Part shown: in pieces, positions 6,390 to 6,792 of the stretch
How positions within the stretch are numbered: position 1 is the stretch's first letter
How the letters are laid out: each line of letters opens with the position of its first letter
Source of the DNA: Planctomycetota bacterium
Lineage (GTDB): Bacteria > Planctomycetota > Phycisphaerae > SM23-33
Assembly: GCA_003644335.1 (NCBI GenBank)
Contig: QNCB01000071.1
Span: 1 to 6,792, forward strand
Reading direction: 5' to 3'
Length of the DNA: 6,792 nucleotides
Translations under genes and position numbers: made by a program
Notes under the pieces: generated by a model
Told to the model about the DNA's origin: nothing
The model's input: only the letters and a program-made list of their open reading frames with translations
The model's database searches: none

Positions 6390-6792
6390 ATGTCAAACAA
6401 TCTTCCCGTACCGGTTTTTGAAGGTCTGGAACCTAGGCTGCTGTTGACAACCCTCGTTGGGGGGGACGTGTTCGAGTATCAGGACGCCAACGAGCAGATA
6501 ATCCGCATATCACTTGGCGGAGACGTCATCGCAGAGTTCATCGGCGCCGATATAGACACCTCAAGCTCAGCTAGCGCGCAGGAACTTGTCATCGGCGACT
6601 TGCCGGGCACGTTCGTCTCCAGCGACATTGGCAGAACCGGCGCGGATATATTAGGCGGCATCGGCGGAGCTGACGGCGTGGAGCTTATCGGAGCTACGCC
6701 TATAACAGAGCCTGTGGGCTTCTCCGCTGACGGGATAAACATCAACGCCATTGCCTCGCGAGACTCCGCTACGGGCGCGGGGCAGACTTTTG
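6390..6792 (+). CDS. Planctomycete surface/extracellular protein with an N-terminal LEPR-type motif (3' end beyond the right edge)
   Basis: The first 134 codons of a gene that continues past the window. Residues 10-20 read FEGLEPRLLLT, which fits the short N-terminal motif (LEpR-x-LL) that begins many large exported proteins of planctomycetes and is thought to act as an export or sorting signal. There is no ordinary long hydrophobic signal peptide. After it comes DVFEYQDANEQIIRISLGGD (25-44), resembling the first beta-rich segment often seen behind this motif, then Gly-, Asp-, Ile- and Ser-rich sequence without cysteine, as expected of a repetitive beta-structured surface protein. Such proteins are often very long and may end in dockerin, cadherin or other repeat domains; none of that can be seen here. 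It is divergent from the PEP-CTERM remnant, with the repeat cluster and a leader between them. The specific function is unknown. Confidence 0.85.
   Translation, partial: MSNNLPVPVFEGLEPRLLLTTLVGGDVFEYQDANEQIIRISLGGDVIAEFIGADIDTSSSASAQELVIGDLPGTFVSSDIGRTGADILGGIGGADGVELIGATPITEPVGFSADGININAIASRDSATGAGQTF

Noticed and set aside
6026..6400. Minus-strand open frames of 114-124 codons
   Set aside because: Both translate the dispersed hairpin repeat at 6055-6082 into the familiar arginine/proline-rich artefact and overlap the well-supported start of the LEPR gene.
1..6792. tRNA, rRNA or a known riboswitch
   Set aside because: I saw no cloverleaf, rRNA core sequence or riboswitch signature in the non-coding stretches on either strand.

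Overview
The window most likely comes from a planctomycete, probably Phycisphaerae-like. The evidence is a gene product starting with the LEPR/LLT-type N-terminal motif of planctomycete surface proteins (6390 to the right edge), a PEP-CTERM protein (5467-5853, minus), a BatA/von Willebrand A membrane protein of a planctomycete type (3307-5310), and intergenic DNA full of short palindromic and heptad repeats. Genes are GC-rich with weak or absent Shine-Dalgarno sites. The lineage is inferred, not proven.

Layout. From the left edge to 3110 lies one continuous minus-strand reading frame of 1036 visible codons with no stop inside the window. It encodes a single-chain indolepyruvate ferredoxin oxidoreductase carrying the IorA-like and IorB-like parts together, and its C-terminal end lies beyond the left edge. 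From 3111 to 3306 is a divergent intergenic region of AT-rich heptad repeats. From 3307 to 5310 on the plus strand is a complete 667-residue BatA-type membrane protein with a VWA-like domain. It faces a short convergent minus-strand gene for a PEP-CTERM protein whose N-terminus appears to be missing. That gene is bracketed by palindromic repeats with the same outer stem: one hairpin at 5408-5452 beside its 3' end and a REPIN-like pair plus a single unit at 5897-6010 at its 5' end. From 6011 to 6389 there is no convincing gene, only a short hairpin repeat and a possible structured leader. The last gene starts at 6390 behind a clear GGAG and runs off the right edge.

The genes do not form one operon or pathway: the first two are divergent, the second and third convergent, and the third and fourth divergent. 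The redox enzyme is cytoplasmic amino-acid catabolism, the BatA protein belongs to the inner membrane, and the last two carry two different sorting signals for the cell envelope. I see no clear new multi-gene system. The most interesting material is the repeat architecture around the broken PEP-CTERM gene and the heptad-repeat spacer.
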